A stretch of DNA of 64,000 nucleotides from Cohnella sp. SGD-V74 (GCF_003001675.1 NZ_PVYW01000006.1:269259-333258); one strand, 5' to 3'; numbered from the stretch's first letter, positions 8,095 through 17,647 are shown. Notes: generated by a model from the sequence alone, not told the origin. Program-made: numbers and translations.

Positions 8095-9177
8095 ATGACA
8101 ATCTCGGGAATAACTCGCGGCAATCCGGAGGCGGCTCACTGTGCCTTTACATTCGATGACGGTCCGATGCGGATTTCGATTGACCCATGGCTGGATGCCT
8201 TGGAGCAGGGAGGCGCTTGCGGGACGTTTTTTTTGACAGGCGAGTGGTTCGATCGGCACCCTGCGAAAGCAAGAGAGATGCTGGCCAGAGGCCATGAGCT
8301 GGCAACGCATACCTACCATCACCGCAGAATGGCGGATGTGACCAAAGCCGTCTTCTTCGAAGAGCTGAGGCTGGCCGAGCTCGCTTACCAAGAAGCAACC
8401 GGAAGGCCGGTTCCGGCCCTCATACGTTTTCCTTACGCCTCTTACCGGGATGAAAATATGGAGTGGCTGCGGGAGTGGAACTATCTGCTCATCGAAGGGG
8501 AGGATACGGTCGACTGGTCGGGGCCGCCAAGCGCGCAGCTTGTAGAGCGGGTGATCCCTAAGCTGGTTAACGGGGCGATCTTTATGTTCCATGCCAATGA
8601 AATCGCCAAAGAGACGCCGCAAGCCGTCAAATCGCTTGTACGCCATACTCGCGACAGAGGTTTTGCCGCGGTTTCCGTATCCGAACTGCTTCGTGCGAAT
8701 GGCATCCCAACGGGAGAACGCAGCTGGCAAGTCCGCTTCCGACCGGCTGTCCAAGGTTCTTTCCTTAGCGAGCAGTGGAAGCCCGTAGCCGGGGACGATG
8801 AATTGCAAAAGCTGGCCGCCGATTCACTGGAATGGGGAAATCCGAAAGCCCCGACAGGGGCCGGCGCCTATAGCAAATGGCTGCAAGCCCTCTCCACCCC
8901 TGTCCAGTGGGATGACGACACGCGTTTTGTCGCCCGCAGCTTTGCCGGTCAGCACTGGGCATACGTGCGCGCTACGGTCCGCGGCGACGCGCTGGTGCTG
9001 GAGGACTTCGCTGCGAAGGAAGCTCATGCAGATGCTTTGGTGTATATCCTGCAATGGGCGGCTCACGAGGCATCAGCCTTCGGCTGCAAGTGGGTTACCG
9101 CCTCACAGGACATGCGCCGTATCCACAAGCTGTGCGAACAACTGGGTCTCGAAGCGGAGATTGTCACGCAAGATTAA
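8095..9177 (+). CDS. Polysaccharide deacetylase (NodB/CE4) family protein with extra C-terminal domain
   Basis: A 360-residue protein. Residues 10-205 form a NodB-type fold: motif 1 TFDDGP with the catalytic Asp/metal Asp pair, motif 2 HELATHTYHH giving metal-binding His, motif 3 RFPYASY, and a late FMFHANE His motif. No signal peptide or membrane segment is visible, so it probably acts in the cytosol on a small N-acylated sugar or amide rather than on peptidoglycan. The last about 140 residues are not recognised. AGGAGG lies at the right distance from ATG 8095. It overlaps the convergent LysR gene by 14 nt and shares promoter sequence with the MFS gene at 10178, so the three may form one small regulon. 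Confidence 0.8.
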   Translation: MTISGITRGNPEAAHCAFTFDDGPMRISIDPWLDALEQGGACGTFFLTGEWFDRHPAKAREMLARGHELATHTYHHRRMADVTKAVFFEELRLAELAYQEATGRPVPALIRFPYASYRDENMEWLREWNYLLIEGEDTVDWSGPPSAQLVERVIPKLVNGAIFMFHANEIAKETPQAVKSLVRHTRDRGFAAVSVSELLRANGIPTGERSWQVRFRPAVQGSFLSEQWKPVAGDDELQKLAADSLEWGNPKAPTGAGAYSKWLQALSTPVQWDDDTRFVARSFAGQHWAYVRATVRGDALVLEDFAAKEAHADALVYILQWAAHEASAFGCKWVTASQDMRRIHKLCEQLGLEAEIVTQD

Positions 9178-10060
9178 GGGATGGCCGTCCGATGCTCCTG
9201 ATTGCCTCCATTAAGAACAATGCCGCTTTCCCCAGGAAGTTTTTATCTCTATAAGCAATGCCTATAGTGACGACAGGCTCGAGATCGGCTATCGGCCTTA
9301 TGACCAGGGAGCCTTCCTGTTCGAGGCTGCTGTAAATCGGAACAATCCCGATGCCGAACTCCGCCTTCACCATTTGTTGAATGACAAAGAAGCTTCCAAC
9401 CTCCATATAAGAGAATTGGTTTTGCCGAGTCGGATGAATCGTCGTTTCCCACAGCTCCCGATAAATACAAGTCGGCTCTTTGACCAGAATAGTTAGCCCT
9501 TCGAGATCGCTCGCGGAGATGCTGTCTCGATCGGCTAACGGGTGATTCATGTTTAACATGACTCCTAATCGCTCCTCAATCAGCGGCTCGAACGCCAGCA
9601 TGAGCTTCGAGGGCGGAGACGAGCAAACGCCGAAATCCAGTTCGCCGGCCCGAACCCTCTCCGCGATCGATCTGCTGCCGCTAACTTCCATAGTTAGCTC
9701 CACTCTCGGTCGCTCCCTGCAAAAGTCGGCTACAAGGGTCGCCAGTTGCTGGCTTGCGATGGGCTCGACAGCGGCAAACCGCACCGAGCCGCTATCTCCC
9801 GCCGCAATATCCGAGACGGTCTGCCGCATCGCTCCGATCGACTTCAGCAAAACCGAAGCCTCCTGATAGAGCCAGCGGCCGGCTTCGGTCGCGATCATGC
9901 GTTTGCCGTCGCGCACGAATAAGGAAACGTCCAGATCCGCTTCGAGACGCTGAATCTGAAGGGTTACCGTAGAAGGCGCATATTGAAGCTCCTCGGCAGC
10001 TTTCAGAAAATGTCCAAGACGCACGCATGCCTCGAAAGTCTTTAAGGCTCGGATATCCAT
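9164..10060 (-). CDS. LysR-family transcriptional regulator
   Basis: A 298-residue LysR regulator: winged-helix HTH at residues 1-60 (ALKTFEACVRLGHFLKAAEE, then APSTVTLQIQRLE) and a two-lobed periplasmic-binding-like effector domain to the end. The start was set at ATG 10060, which has GGTG six bases before it; two further in-frame starts lie 9 and 12 nt upstream. It is divergent from the MFS gene, the classic LysR-target layout, and the 117-nt spacer holds the MFS promoter. The same promoter element recurs before the deacetylase, so both are candidate targets. The effector is unknown. Confidence 0.9.
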   Translation of the reverse strand: MDIRALKTFEACVRLGHFLKAAEELQYAPSTVTLQIQRLEADLDVSLFVRDGKRMIATEAGRWLYQEASVLLKSIGAMRQTVSDIAAGDSGSVRFAAVEPIASQQLATLVADFCRERPRVELTMEVSGSRSIAERVRAGELDFGVCSSPPSKLMLAFEPLIEERLGVMLNMNHPLADRDSISASDLEGLTILVKEPTCIYRELWETTIHPTRQNQFSYMEVGSFFVIQQMVKAEFGIGIVPIYSSLEQEGSLVIRPIADLEPVVTIGIAYRDKNFLGKAALFLMEAIRSIGRPSLNLA

Positions 10061-10112
10061 TGTCATCACCATTGGTTTATATTTTCAAAACTATTCATTG
10101 ATATAGTTCGAT

Positions 10113-10141
10113 TTTATAAAACATTACTATGATTTTACAAT
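10113..10141 (+). promoter_or_regulatory. Promoter of the MFS gene, twin of the deacetylase promoter
   Basis: TTTATA (10113-10118), 17-nt spacer, TACAAT (10136-10141), in the spacer between the LysR and MFS genes. Confidence 0.65.
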
Positions 10142-10177
10142 AGGATCAACTTATGATTTCGGGAGAAGATCGGATAT

Positions 10178-11434
10178 ATGGGCACAAAATCCGCGTTTAA
10201 TTGGATTACTCTATGGGCATCGCTTCTGTTTGTCGTCATCCTCGGTTTTTCCCGGCTCTCCTACGGCATGTTCTTGCCTGGGATACAGAGGGCGATCGGG
10301 GGCAGCTACGGCCAGTTGGGGATGCTCGGCACGGTCAACTTTATCGGTTATTTGGTCGGAACCTTGTGCCTCTCCCCTCTGCTCTCGCGGTTTCCGGACA
10401 GCAAACCCGTCATTAATCGGATAACGTGCCTATTGCTCGGATTGACGTTGATCGGCTCGGCTTTCAGCGACCATTTTATCCCGCTTGGAATTTGGCGGTT
10501 CGCGATCGGGTTGTTATCGGCCGTCGCTACAGTGCTGGTCCTGTCCATTGCCATGGATGCCGTTCGACCGGAGGAACGCGGAGCGGCATCGGGTCTGATA
10601 TGGCTGGGCGGATCTGCGGGCATTCTGGTGACGGGGTTATTCGCCCCATTAACTATAGGTCCTTCGCACTTGCAGGGGTGGCGGTATGCTTGGGTCGCCA
10701 TGGGCGTTGTCGGGGTTATTGCCGCGTTCGGTTTCGAGTTCGTCACCAGAAAAAGGGGAGCCGACAACGTCCCCTCGCAGACGGAATCAAAGTCGCGTAT
10801 CAAAGAAAACGAAAATGTGTATCGTCTCCTGTTGGACCCGAGGAAGTTCCTGTTCCTCATCGCTTCTTATTTTTTCTTCGGCTCAGGGTACATCATCTAC
10901 TTCACGTATTTGATTCCCTCTCTGGTGAGCCAGGGCATTCCGTCCCTCTATGCCGGATTGATATGGTCCGGAATCGGATTTGCGGGATTGTTTAACGGAT
11001 GGATCGGAGGCAAAGCCATCGACCGATGGCCGAGCGGATATACGCTTGCGTCGGGATTAACCTTGGGGACGATCGGCGTGATCGGGGCTACAACCAATAC
11101 TATGTTATTGACCGTGCTCGGAGCCGTCCTCATTGGGCTGGTCTCCTTTATTACCCCGCCGCTGATGACGACTGCGCTGCTTCGCCGCCATGTCCCCCAC
11201 CATGCATATGCGGCATGTCTTAGCGCAGCTACGGCCTTTTTTGCCTCCGGCCAGATTATCGGTCCCATCGTTGGAGGCGTGGTGGTCGAACGGTACAACT
11301 TGCAATTCGGCGTCGCATCCAGCGCAATCTTTATGGCTATCGCCGCCGTGTTCGCTGGCTTGTATGGCCAACAGCAGCGTAAGCTTGAGGCCGGTGGTTT
11401 GGCTGAATCTCCATTGCCTCTCCAAGATAAATGA
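10178..11434 (+). CDS. MFS transporter, YbfB/YjiJ-like
   Basis: A 418-residue integral membrane protein with about 12 hydrophobic segments, of the usual length for the major facilitator superfamily. The start SRLSYGMFLPGIQ and GYLVGTL in the first two helices resemble the YbfB/YjiJ (UPF0226-type) subfamily; this is recognition by eye. It probably exports or imports a small molecule by proton antiport or symport; the substrate is unknown. The adjacent LysR regulator is the likely controller. A hairpin with a T-run follows the stop. Confidence 0.85.
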   Translation: MGTKSAFNWITLWASLLFVVILGFSRLSYGMFLPGIQRAIGGSYGQLGMLGTVNFIGYLVGTLCLSPLLSRFPDSKPVINRITCLLLGLTLIGSAFSDHFIPLGIWRFAIGLLSAVATVLVLSIAMDAVRPEERGAASGLIWLGGSAGILVTGLFAPLTIGPSHLQGWRYAWVAMGVVGVIAAFGFEFVTRKRGADNVPSQTESKSRIKENENVYRLLLDPRKFLFLIASYFFFGSGYIIYFTYLIPSLVSQGIPSLYAGLIWSGIGFAGLFNGWIGGKAIDRWPSGYTLASGLTLGTIGVIGATTNTMLLTVLGAVLIGLVSFITPPLMTTALLRRHVPHHAYAACLSAATAFFASGQIIGPIVGGVVVERYNLQFGVASSAIFMAIAAVFAGLYGQQQRKLEAGGLAESPLPLQDK

Positions 11435-11465
11435 AGGGGAAGCCTCCCGGCTCCCCCCTCATGTC

Positions 11466-11486
11466 GGCTGAAAAACTCAGCCTTAT
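11466..11486 (+). terminator. Terminator after the MFS gene
   Basis: GGCTGA-AAAAC-TCAGCC followed by TTATTT. It overlaps the 3' end of the convergent lipoprotein gene. Confidence 0.55.
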
Positions 11487-13033
11487 TTCTTCCACGCGTC
11501 GATTTGTTTCTGGATTTCCGCCACAATCTTGTCGCTGCCGGCTTTCTTCAGCTTATCAATAAATTCCGGAAGGTACTTCTCCGGGTCGACCGAACCGGTC
11601 TCGAGCATCGGAATGTATTGATCCGTAACGGTCGCCGTCTGAGCCAATTCCGACTTCACCGGCGCGGGATCGAAGTTGAATCCGATGAGAGGCGAAGGCG
11701 CGGCCGAATTGTTGAGTGCAATCGTCTCTTCCCAGATGCCGGGCTGCTGGCCTTTGCGATAATAACCGCTGAACTGGTTTCCGTACAACCAATCGGCGTT
11801 CGGGGCGTAGCCGCCGTCTATGATAGCTTCGACGGTTACGTCGTCCAGCTTGTTGTAATGCTTCCCTTCAATTCCGTGCGCAAGCGTATTGAAGAGTTCC
11901 TTGTCGCTGTACAGCAAATCCAGGAACATAATCGCTCTTTCCGGATTTTTCGACGATTTGCTGACGGCCGTCATCGTCGCGATAATAGAGCTTGTAAGCA
12001 GATACGGTTTGGACAATGCCACGTCCTTCACTTCTCTGCCTTCCAGCTTGGCAGCGGTCTCGGACTCGCCGCCCGGCTTCAAGTTGCCGGACAGGAAGCT
12101 TGCGTATTTGCCGGCCGCGAAATCCGCCGAATCGTCCGAAAGCGTCGCCGCGTCTTTGCGGATGTAGCCCTTCTGAAACCAGCTTCTCATCAGGGTCAAA
12201 TGATTTTTGTACGCTTCGGACTCGAATTGATTGACGACCTGCAGCGACGAATCGTCCAGACGGACGACGCCCGGTATGTTACGGCCCGCCGCTTCGTCAT
12301 AACCGTACGAGACGTTAAGCGTGCCGCCGAAGTTCCCTTTGGTAACCTGGAAAGGGTACAAGTCCGGATGGCTCTCCTTCACGGCTGCAAGGAACGGCTC
12401 GATGTCCGCGAACGTCTTGACCGTATCCGCGTTGAAGCCCGTGCTCTCAAGCAGCCCCTTCTGGAACGTAACCGCATCTGTTTTCGCCCAAATCTGATAG
12501 TTGGGAATGGCGTATTTCTTGCCGTTTACTTTCAGCGCGTCCCAGCCCATCTGCGGAATCGTCTTCATGATCGTAGGCGCATATTGGTCCAGCAGATCGT
12601 CAAGCGGCAGGAATACGTCCTTGCTGACGTTCGTGTAATAGTTGTTCATCCAGTTGGCTGTAAACGCCAGATCATACGATTCGCCCGATGCGTTCATCAG
12701 TTGCAGCTTCTGGTCATATTCGCCCCAGTCGGTAGGTTTCAGTTGGATCGTTGCATTGATTTTTTCCTGCAAAATTTTGTTCATCGCCGCCTCTACTTCC
12801 GCTTGACCGGCTTGCACCCCGCCAGGGAAATACCATGTCAGCACAGCGGGTTCGAGCTTCGGCGCCTCCGATGGCGACTCGGAAGCCGATGACGATGACG
12901 ATGCCGTGCTTGTGCCGCTTGCCGGTTGATTCGCCTCTTTGCCGGCGCATCCCGCCAGCACCATTGTGACTGTCAGCATGATTGCGAGTACGAACGGAAC
13001 CATTCCTTTATACCTTTTTCTGTTCAATTGCAT
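11483..13033 (-). CDS. Sugar ABC transporter substrate-binding lipoprotein (DUF3502-like)
   Basis: A 516-residue extracellular solute-binding lipoprotein. The N-terminus has a basic start, a hydrophobic stretch and the lipobox LAGC, so it is anchored on the outer face of the membrane. The region beginning LTWYFPGGVQAGQAEVEAAM and the C-terminal helical part match the group found with LplB/YtcP permeases in Paenibacillaceae. The start at ATG 13033 is fixed by GGGAGG and by the signal peptide. It is the last gene of a permease-permease-lipoprotein set (14928-11483) and a clear paralog of the lipoprotein at 15175. The ligand is probably an oligosaccharide. Confidence 0.9.
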   Translation of the reverse strand: MQLNRKRYKGMVPFVLAIMLTVTMVLAGCAGKEANQPASGTSTASSSSSASESPSEAPKLEPAVLTWYFPGGVQAGQAEVEAAMNKILQEKINATIQLKPTDWGEYDQKLQLMNASGESYDLAFTANWMNNYYTNVSKDVFLPLDDLLDQYAPTIMKTIPQMGWDALKVNGKKYAIPNYQIWAKTDAVTFQKGLLESTGFNADTVKTFADIEPFLAAVKESHPDLYPFQVTKGNFGGTLNVSYGYDEAAGRNIPGVVRLDDSSLQVVNQFESEAYKNHLTLMRSWFQKGYIRKDAATLSDDSADFAAGKYASFLSGNLKPGGESETAAKLEGREVKDVALSKPYLLTSSIIATMTAVSKSSKNPERAIMFLDLLYSDKELFNTLAHGIEGKHYNKLDDVTVEAIIDGGYAPNADWLYGNQFSGYYRKGQQPGIWEETIALNNSAAPSPLIGFNFDPAPVKSELAQTATVTDQYIPMLETGSVDPEKYLPEFIDKLKKAGSDKIVAEIQKQIDAWKK

Positions 13034-13098
13034 TGCCTCCCTTTGGATGGATTGTCTATTGTAACGGATACAATCCGGTACAACCGCTTTGTCGCTCC

Positions 13099-13989
13099 TC
13101 AGCCCTTGACGGCGCCGACAGTCAAGCCTTTGATGAAATACTTCTGGAAGAACGGAAAGGCGAGCAGCATCGGACCGCATGCCAGAATAGCCATTGCCAT
13201 GCGTGCGGATTCGTTAGGGAATTGACTCGTATCGATGGAAACATTGCCCGCTCTCACCGCACTCGTCAGATACGTAATGTTGTTCATGATGCGGTACAGC
13301 AAATATTGCAACGGAGTCAAGCTGCCCTTGTCGATGAAGAGCATCCCAAGCCACCAGTCGTTCCAGTAGACAAAGGCGATGAACAAACCGACAGTGGCCA
13401 GGGCAGGCTTGGAGATCGGCAGTATAATCGTATAAAACGCACTCCACTCGCCGGCGCCGTCGATTTTGGCGGACTCGATCAGTTCAGGCGGAATATCCGC
13501 GAGAAACCCCTTCATCAAGAGGACATGCCACGGCAGTATCACATAAGGCAAGATCAGGGCGAGCAATGTATCGTTCAATTGCAGATACTTCGTAATCATG
13601 ATGTACCAAGGAACGAGTCCGCCGTTGAACAGCAGCGTGAAGAAGACGAGGAACGAGAACAGGTTCTTGAACCGGAAGTCCTTGCGCGATAATGCGTAAG
13701 CGAGCTTGGCGGTCAACAAGAGGCTGAGCGCCGTTCCCGCAACCGTCACCAGGATGGTCACTCCATATGCCTGAAGCAAGCTTGTCGGGCTGGCGAACAA
13801 ATATTTGTAAGCGAACAAGGTAACATTCTTCGGTATAAGCTTGAAGCCTTCGAGCGCCACGTCTCTTTCGGACGAGAACGAGATCGAGATGACGTACAAG
13901 AAAGGCAAGACGCAGAATGCCGAGAACAGGATGAATACAAGATGCGCGGCGAGCCTGCCGGCCGATAGCTTGCTGGATGTGGTTGGCAC
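13099..13989 (-). CDS. Carbohydrate ABC transporter permease, YtcP type
   Basis: A 296-residue inner-membrane permease with six hydrophobic helices and the EAA loop ELIESAKIDGAGEW that docks the ATPase. The C-terminus FFQKYFIKGLTVGAVKG is the signature end of the YtcP group. The start was set at GTG 13989 because AAGGAG lies 8 nt upstream; this also gives the same length as the paralog at 17861. It pairs with the LplB-type permease 12 nt upstream. No ATPase gene lies nearby, as is usual for these systems, which share an MsmX-type ATPase encoded elsewhere. Confidence 0.9.
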   Translation of the reverse strand: MPTTSSKLSAGRLAAHLVFILFSAFCVLPFLYVISISFSSERDVALEGFKLIPKNVTLFAYKYLFASPTSLLQAYGVTILVTVAGTALSLLLTAKLAYALSRKDFRFKNLFSFLVFFTLLFNGGLVPWYIMITKYLQLNDTLLALILPYVILPWHVLLMKGFLADIPPELIESAKIDGAGEWSAFYTIILPISKPALATVGLFIAFVYWNDWWLGMLFIDKGSLTPLQYLLYRIMNNITYLTSAVRAGNVSIDTSQFPNESARMAMAILACGPMLLAFPFFQKYFIKGLTVGAVKG

Positions 13990-14001
13990 CGGGTTCACTC
14001 C

Positions 14002-14928
14002 TTAAAAAATCGCGTTGTCTTTGTTGATTCTGCGTACGATCGCATTAACCGTAAGGACGAGGACGAAGCCGACGAGCGACTGGTACAGGCCGACCGCGGA
14101 GGCCATGCCGATATCGCCCGATACCCGCAAAGCCCGGAACACATAGGTGTCGATCACTTCCGTCGTCCCGTACAAGGCGCCGGAGTTCGCGGGGATGAAG
14201 TAGAACAGCCCGAAGTCCGAGTAGAAAATTTTACCGATAGCCAGCAGCGTAAGCAGTGTAATAAGCGGAGTCAGCAGAGGAAGCGTAATCTTCCGAACCT
14301 GCTGCAGCCTTGTTGCCCCGTCGATCGCCGCCGCCTCGTAATACGTGCGATCGATGCCCATCAATCCCGTATAGTAGATGAGCAGCGCATATCCGATACT
14401 CTTCCACAAGTAAGCGAAGCTCAGAATAAACGGCCAGTATTTCGGTTCGAAATAGAAGTTGATTTCGTCCATTCCGAATGACTCGAGCAGCATGTTAATG
14501 ACACCCATCTCGGGATTTAACAACGCGTAAGTAACATAGCTGACGACGACCCAGGACAGAAAATAAGGGAAAAACATCGCCGTTTGGTACACCTTAACGG
14601 ATTTGCGTCCGAGCTCGAACATCAGAATCGCGAATACAACCGACAGAATCGTCGACAGGACGATGAAGCAAAGGTTGAGCAAAATCGTGTTCCGCGTCAC
14701 CTGGTAGGCCGCGTCGGATGTGAAAAAAAACTTGAAATTATCGAATCCGCTCCAAGGGCTCCCCAAGATCCCGTCCGAGTAGTTGTAATTTTTGAACGCG
14801 AGCACAAGTCCGAAAATCGGCAAGTAATAGAACACGAGGACGAACAGGAGCCCCGGGAACGCCAGGGCCATAAGCCCCTTGTGTTTGTTGATATCCTTCG
14901 TCAGTCTCTGCCAGTAAGTCGTCTCCAT
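14002..14928 (-). CDS. Carbohydrate ABC transporter permease, LplB type
   Basis: A 308-residue permease with six predicted membrane helices and the EAA motif YYEAAAIDGATRLQ. The pattern LVFYYLPIFGLVLAFKNYNY near the N-terminus is typical of LplB-like proteins. The start at ATG 14928 has GGAGGGGAG upstream; longer frames begin in the non-coding leader. It is the first gene of the 14928-11483 transport set, separated from the previous operon by a terminator. Confidence 0.9.
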   Translation of the reverse strand: METTYWQRLTKDINKHKGLMALAFPGLLFVLVFYYLPIFGLVLAFKNYNYSDGILGSPWSGFDNFKFFFTSDAAYQVTRNTILLNLCFIVLSTILSVVFAILMFELGRKSVKVYQTAMFFPYFLSWVVVSYVTYALLNPEMGVINMLLESFGMDEINFYFEPKYWPFILSFAYLWKSIGYALLIYYTGLMGIDRTYYEAAAIDGATRLQQVRKITLPLLTPLITLLTLLAIGKIFYSDFGLFYFIPANSGALYGTTEVIDTYVFRALRVSGDIGMASAVGLYQSLVGFVLVLTVNAIVRRINKDNAIF

Positions 14929-15121
14929 AAGGCGGCTCCCCTCCGTTTGATTGATTTGTGCGGAATAGATTCCGCCATCGACGGATCGCTGTGGACGACA
15001 GCGTCGGTTATGTCTCCATAATGGGGGGCCGCACATCCCGACGGCTATTGCAAAAAGAGTACTTCCGTCTCCAAACGGCGTGCATTATGTGCACTTTTGT
15101 GGACTTCAGCAGGTTTGTACG

Positions 15122-15156
15122 CAAAAAACAGCCTGCCCGGTTCAGGGCAGACTGCT
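15122..15156 (-). terminator. Terminator after the upstream lipoprotein gene
   Basis: GCAGTCTGCCC / GGGCAGGCTGT hairpin followed by TTTTTT on the minus strand. It separates the 19725-15175 unit from the 14928-11483 unit. Confidence 0.75.
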
Positions 15157-15174
15157 TTAAGGGGGTAAGAGCCT

Positions 15175-16641
15175 TTATGGTTTCGCCTCGAGCCAAATAT
15201 CCAGCTGCCGCTGCTGCTCTTCGCGAACTTTATCGATGCCGGCTTTGCGGAGCAAATCCAAATATAGCGGGTAATACTGGTCGGGATCGAGCGTGCCGGA
15301 ATTCAAGCCGATGGCGTATTCCTTCTCCAACGCGTGGATATTGGCGCTTTCCGTTTTATAGGCTTCGATGTCCGGATGAAACCCGTACAACGAGTCGACC
15401 TCGGCGCTCAAGTTCAATTCCTGAGTCTGTTCCCACGTGTCCGCGGGCTGGCCTTCCTGCAAATAACCGTTCATCACATTGCCGAACACCCAGTTCGCAT
15501 TCGGCGCGTAACCGCTCTGCCCGTCAACCCGGATCGTGTTCTCCCCGATCTTCTTGTAGTGCTTATCCTCGATTCCGAAGCTCAACAAGTTAAAGATCCG
15601 GCTGTCGGTGTTGACAAGCTCAAGCAATTCCATCGCCTTCTCGGGATGCCTCGACGTACGGCTGATCGCGTTCGTCGTCGGCGTCACGCCGTCAAACCTC
15701 GGTTTGTACATCGGGATATAAATCACCTCGTTGCCGCCGTTCTTCCAATACTCTTCCGCTTCCCCGCCGGGTTTCATGACGTCGAACAGCACAACCATGT
15801 TGCCCTGACCGCGCAGTCTCGAGAAATCCTTGACCACCGCAATGTCTCTTTGAATGTAACCTTTCAAATACCAGCTTCTCGCGAGCTGCAAGTAGTTACG
15901 GTACTCCGGCGTATCGACCGGCATGATGACGCGGTTCGGATCCTCCTTGTAGTGGGCGACGCCGTTCTCCTCGGCAAAGCTCGGCGCGGCCGATATGCCG
16001 TAGCACGGCGGACACCAGAACTGGGTGGAGCCAAACGGGATTTTGTCCGGCTCGTTCTGTTTGATCAGCTTCAGGAAGGGTTCGATATCCTCAATCGTCT
16101 TGATCGCGGCAGGGTCAAGACCGTATTTGTCCGCATATTTCTTCTGCACGGCGAAGCCGTAGTAATGGGCGGCAATTTGATAATTGGGCACCGTGTAGAT
16201 TTTGTTTTTCACTTTCACGTCTTTCCACGCGAAGTCCGGCAAGGAGGCTTTAAGCGTAGGGGCGACCGTCTCAAGCAAGTCGTCGATAGCGAGAAAAGCG
16301 CCTTTCTCCGCGTTGATTCGGTAATTCAGTATCCAGTTGGACGTCCAGACGATATCGAATTCGTCCGAAGCCGCAATCATCGTATTCAGCTTCTGCTCGT
16401 AACTGTTCCAGTCGACTCCCTTCAACCTGATCTTCGCGTGGATGAGCGGCTCCACGATTCGATTGAGCTCGGCCTCCACCAAATGCAAGTCGGGCCATTG
16501 ACCTGACGGGAAATACCAGGTCAGCTCCACTCCTTCGTCCGCAGCCGCGTTTCCGTTCGGCTGCGAAGCCCCGCCGCGCGAACAGGCTCCGAGCATCAAG
16601 ACAACACATAAGAAGATAGCCGCGACATTCATTCTGCGCAT
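15175..16641 (-). CDS. Sugar ABC transporter substrate-binding lipoprotein (DUF3502-like), second copy
   Basis: A 488-residue lipoprotein with signal peptide and lipobox LGAC, paralogous to the product of 11483-13033: shared LTWYFPSGQWPDLHLVEAEL, then SYEQKLNTM and the SGYAPNANWVFGN region. ATG 16641 is preceded by GGAGGGTG. It follows a dehydrogenase and two permeases in the same direction and is closed by a terminator, so it is the binding protein of the 19725-17861 importer. The ligand is probably an oligosaccharide different from that of the paralog. Confidence 0.9.
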   Translation of the reverse strand: MRRMNVAAIFLCVVLMLGACSRGGASQPNGNAAADEGVELTWYFPSGQWPDLHLVEAELNRIVEPLIHAKIRLKGVDWNSYEQKLNTMIAASDEFDIVWTSNWILNYRINAEKGAFLAIDDLLETVAPTLKASLPDFAWKDVKVKNKIYTVPNYQIAAHYYGFAVQKKYADKYGLDPAAIKTIEDIEPFLKLIKQNEPDKIPFGSTQFWCPPCYGISAAPSFAEENGVAHYKEDPNRVIMPVDTPEYRNYLQLARSWYLKGYIQRDIAVVKDFSRLRGQGNMVVLFDVMKPGGEAEEYWKNGGNEVIYIPMYKPRFDGVTPTTNAISRTSRHPEKAMELLELVNTDSRIFNLLSFGIEDKHYKKIGENTIRVDGQSGYAPNANWVFGNVMNGYLQEGQPADTWEQTQELNLSAEVDSLYGFHPDIEAYKTESANIHALEKEYAIGLNSGTLDPDQYYPLYLDLLRKAGIDKVREEQQRQLDIWLEAKP

Positions 16642-16672
16642 CCGACACCCTCCGCTATATGGTTATGATATC

Positions 16673-17647
16673 CTACGGCAGTACAACGCCTTTCAAATAG
16701 TTCGGCGGCTTCCGCTCAAGCGTCTCGAACGCGGCTTGAACGTCCTCCAGCTTAAATCTGTGGCTGTATAATCCGTCCATCCGGAATGTGCCTCGCTCAA
16801 GCAGGCGAACGGCCCGGCGCAGGTCATCCATGCCGTCGAGGGAATAGCCGGGATGCAGGCCGCGGATCTCGACCGCCTTGCCGACGACCGCGCCGACGTC
16901 AAACGAAGCGCTGGTCCGCTCGTAAGAGCTCATCAGCGCAAGCCTGCCCCGGCCCTCGCGCAAATAGCCGATTGCGGTATTCAGCAAGTCTGCGTTGCCC
17001 GTCCCTTCGATGACGAAGTCCGCCAGCCGACCGCGCCCGATGTCGCGAATCGCCTCCTCCACGTTCGATGTCCGTGGATTGAGCGTATGCGTCGCGCCGT
17101 ACTTGCGGGCAAGCGCCAGCTTCGCGTCATCCACGTCCACCGCGATCAGCGCGGACAACAGTCCGCCGGACAGCGCTTGAACGCACCATAGACCCATCGG
17201 CCCGCAGCCAAGCACGACGCCAACGTCGCCTGCCTCGGGCGCCGCTCCTCGCAATACCGTAAGAATACATTTCAGCGGTTCTCCGATCGCATGCATCGGA
17301 TCGACGCTCGCCCCGACTTTCACGCAGCACGCTGCATCCGCGACAATATAGTCGGCGAACCCTTCCAGTTGCGGTCCCGTCGCCCGATTCGCCGGCAAGC
17401 CGGTGACGGTGTCTCCGGCGGCGAAGCCCGTGACGCCTCGTCCAATCTCGGCGACCGTCCCCGCCCATTCGTGACCGAGCGTCTGCGGGCGGCCCTCGCC
17501 GATACGCCCCTTCCAATGGTTCAGCTCCCAGTTGCATAGACCGCACACGGCGATCCGCACCAGCAACTGGCCTTCCCCCAGTGTCAAATCCGCTTCGACA
17601 AGCTCGAACCGCCTCGGCTCGACGAGCAATGCTCTGCGCGTCTTCAT
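16673..17647 (-). CDS. Zinc-type alcohol/polyol dehydrogenase (MDR superfamily)
   Basis: A 324-residue medium-chain dehydrogenase/reductase. The catalytic zinc region VCGLCNWELNHWKG and GHEWAGTVAEIG, and the nucleotide-binding motif GCGPMGLW, are present. The four-cysteine structural zinc loop of many family members is absent and the protein is shorter than the usual 340-350 residues. Placed between transport genes, it probably oxidises or reduces a sugar, polyol or inositol-like compound brought in by the adjacent importer. The start was set at ATG 17647, after a purine-rich GGGGGAAG. A 167-bp fold-back element separates it from the permease gene upstream. Confidence 0.85.
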   Translation of the reverse strand: MKTRRALLVEPRRFELVEADLTLGEGQLLVRIAVCGLCNWELNHWKGRIGEGRPQTLGHEWAGTVAEIGRGVTGFAAGDTVTGLPANRATGPQLEGFADYIVADAACCVKVGASVDPMHAIGEPLKCILTVLRGAAPEAGDVGVVLGCGPMGLWCVQALSGGLLSALIAVDVDDAKLALARKYGATHTLNPRTSNVEEAIRDIGRGRLADFVIEGTGNADLLNTAIGYLREGRGRLALMSSYERTSASFDVGAVVGKAVEIRGLHPGYSLDGMDDLRRAVRLLERGTFRMDGLYSHRFKLEDVQAAFETLERKPPNYLKGVVLP

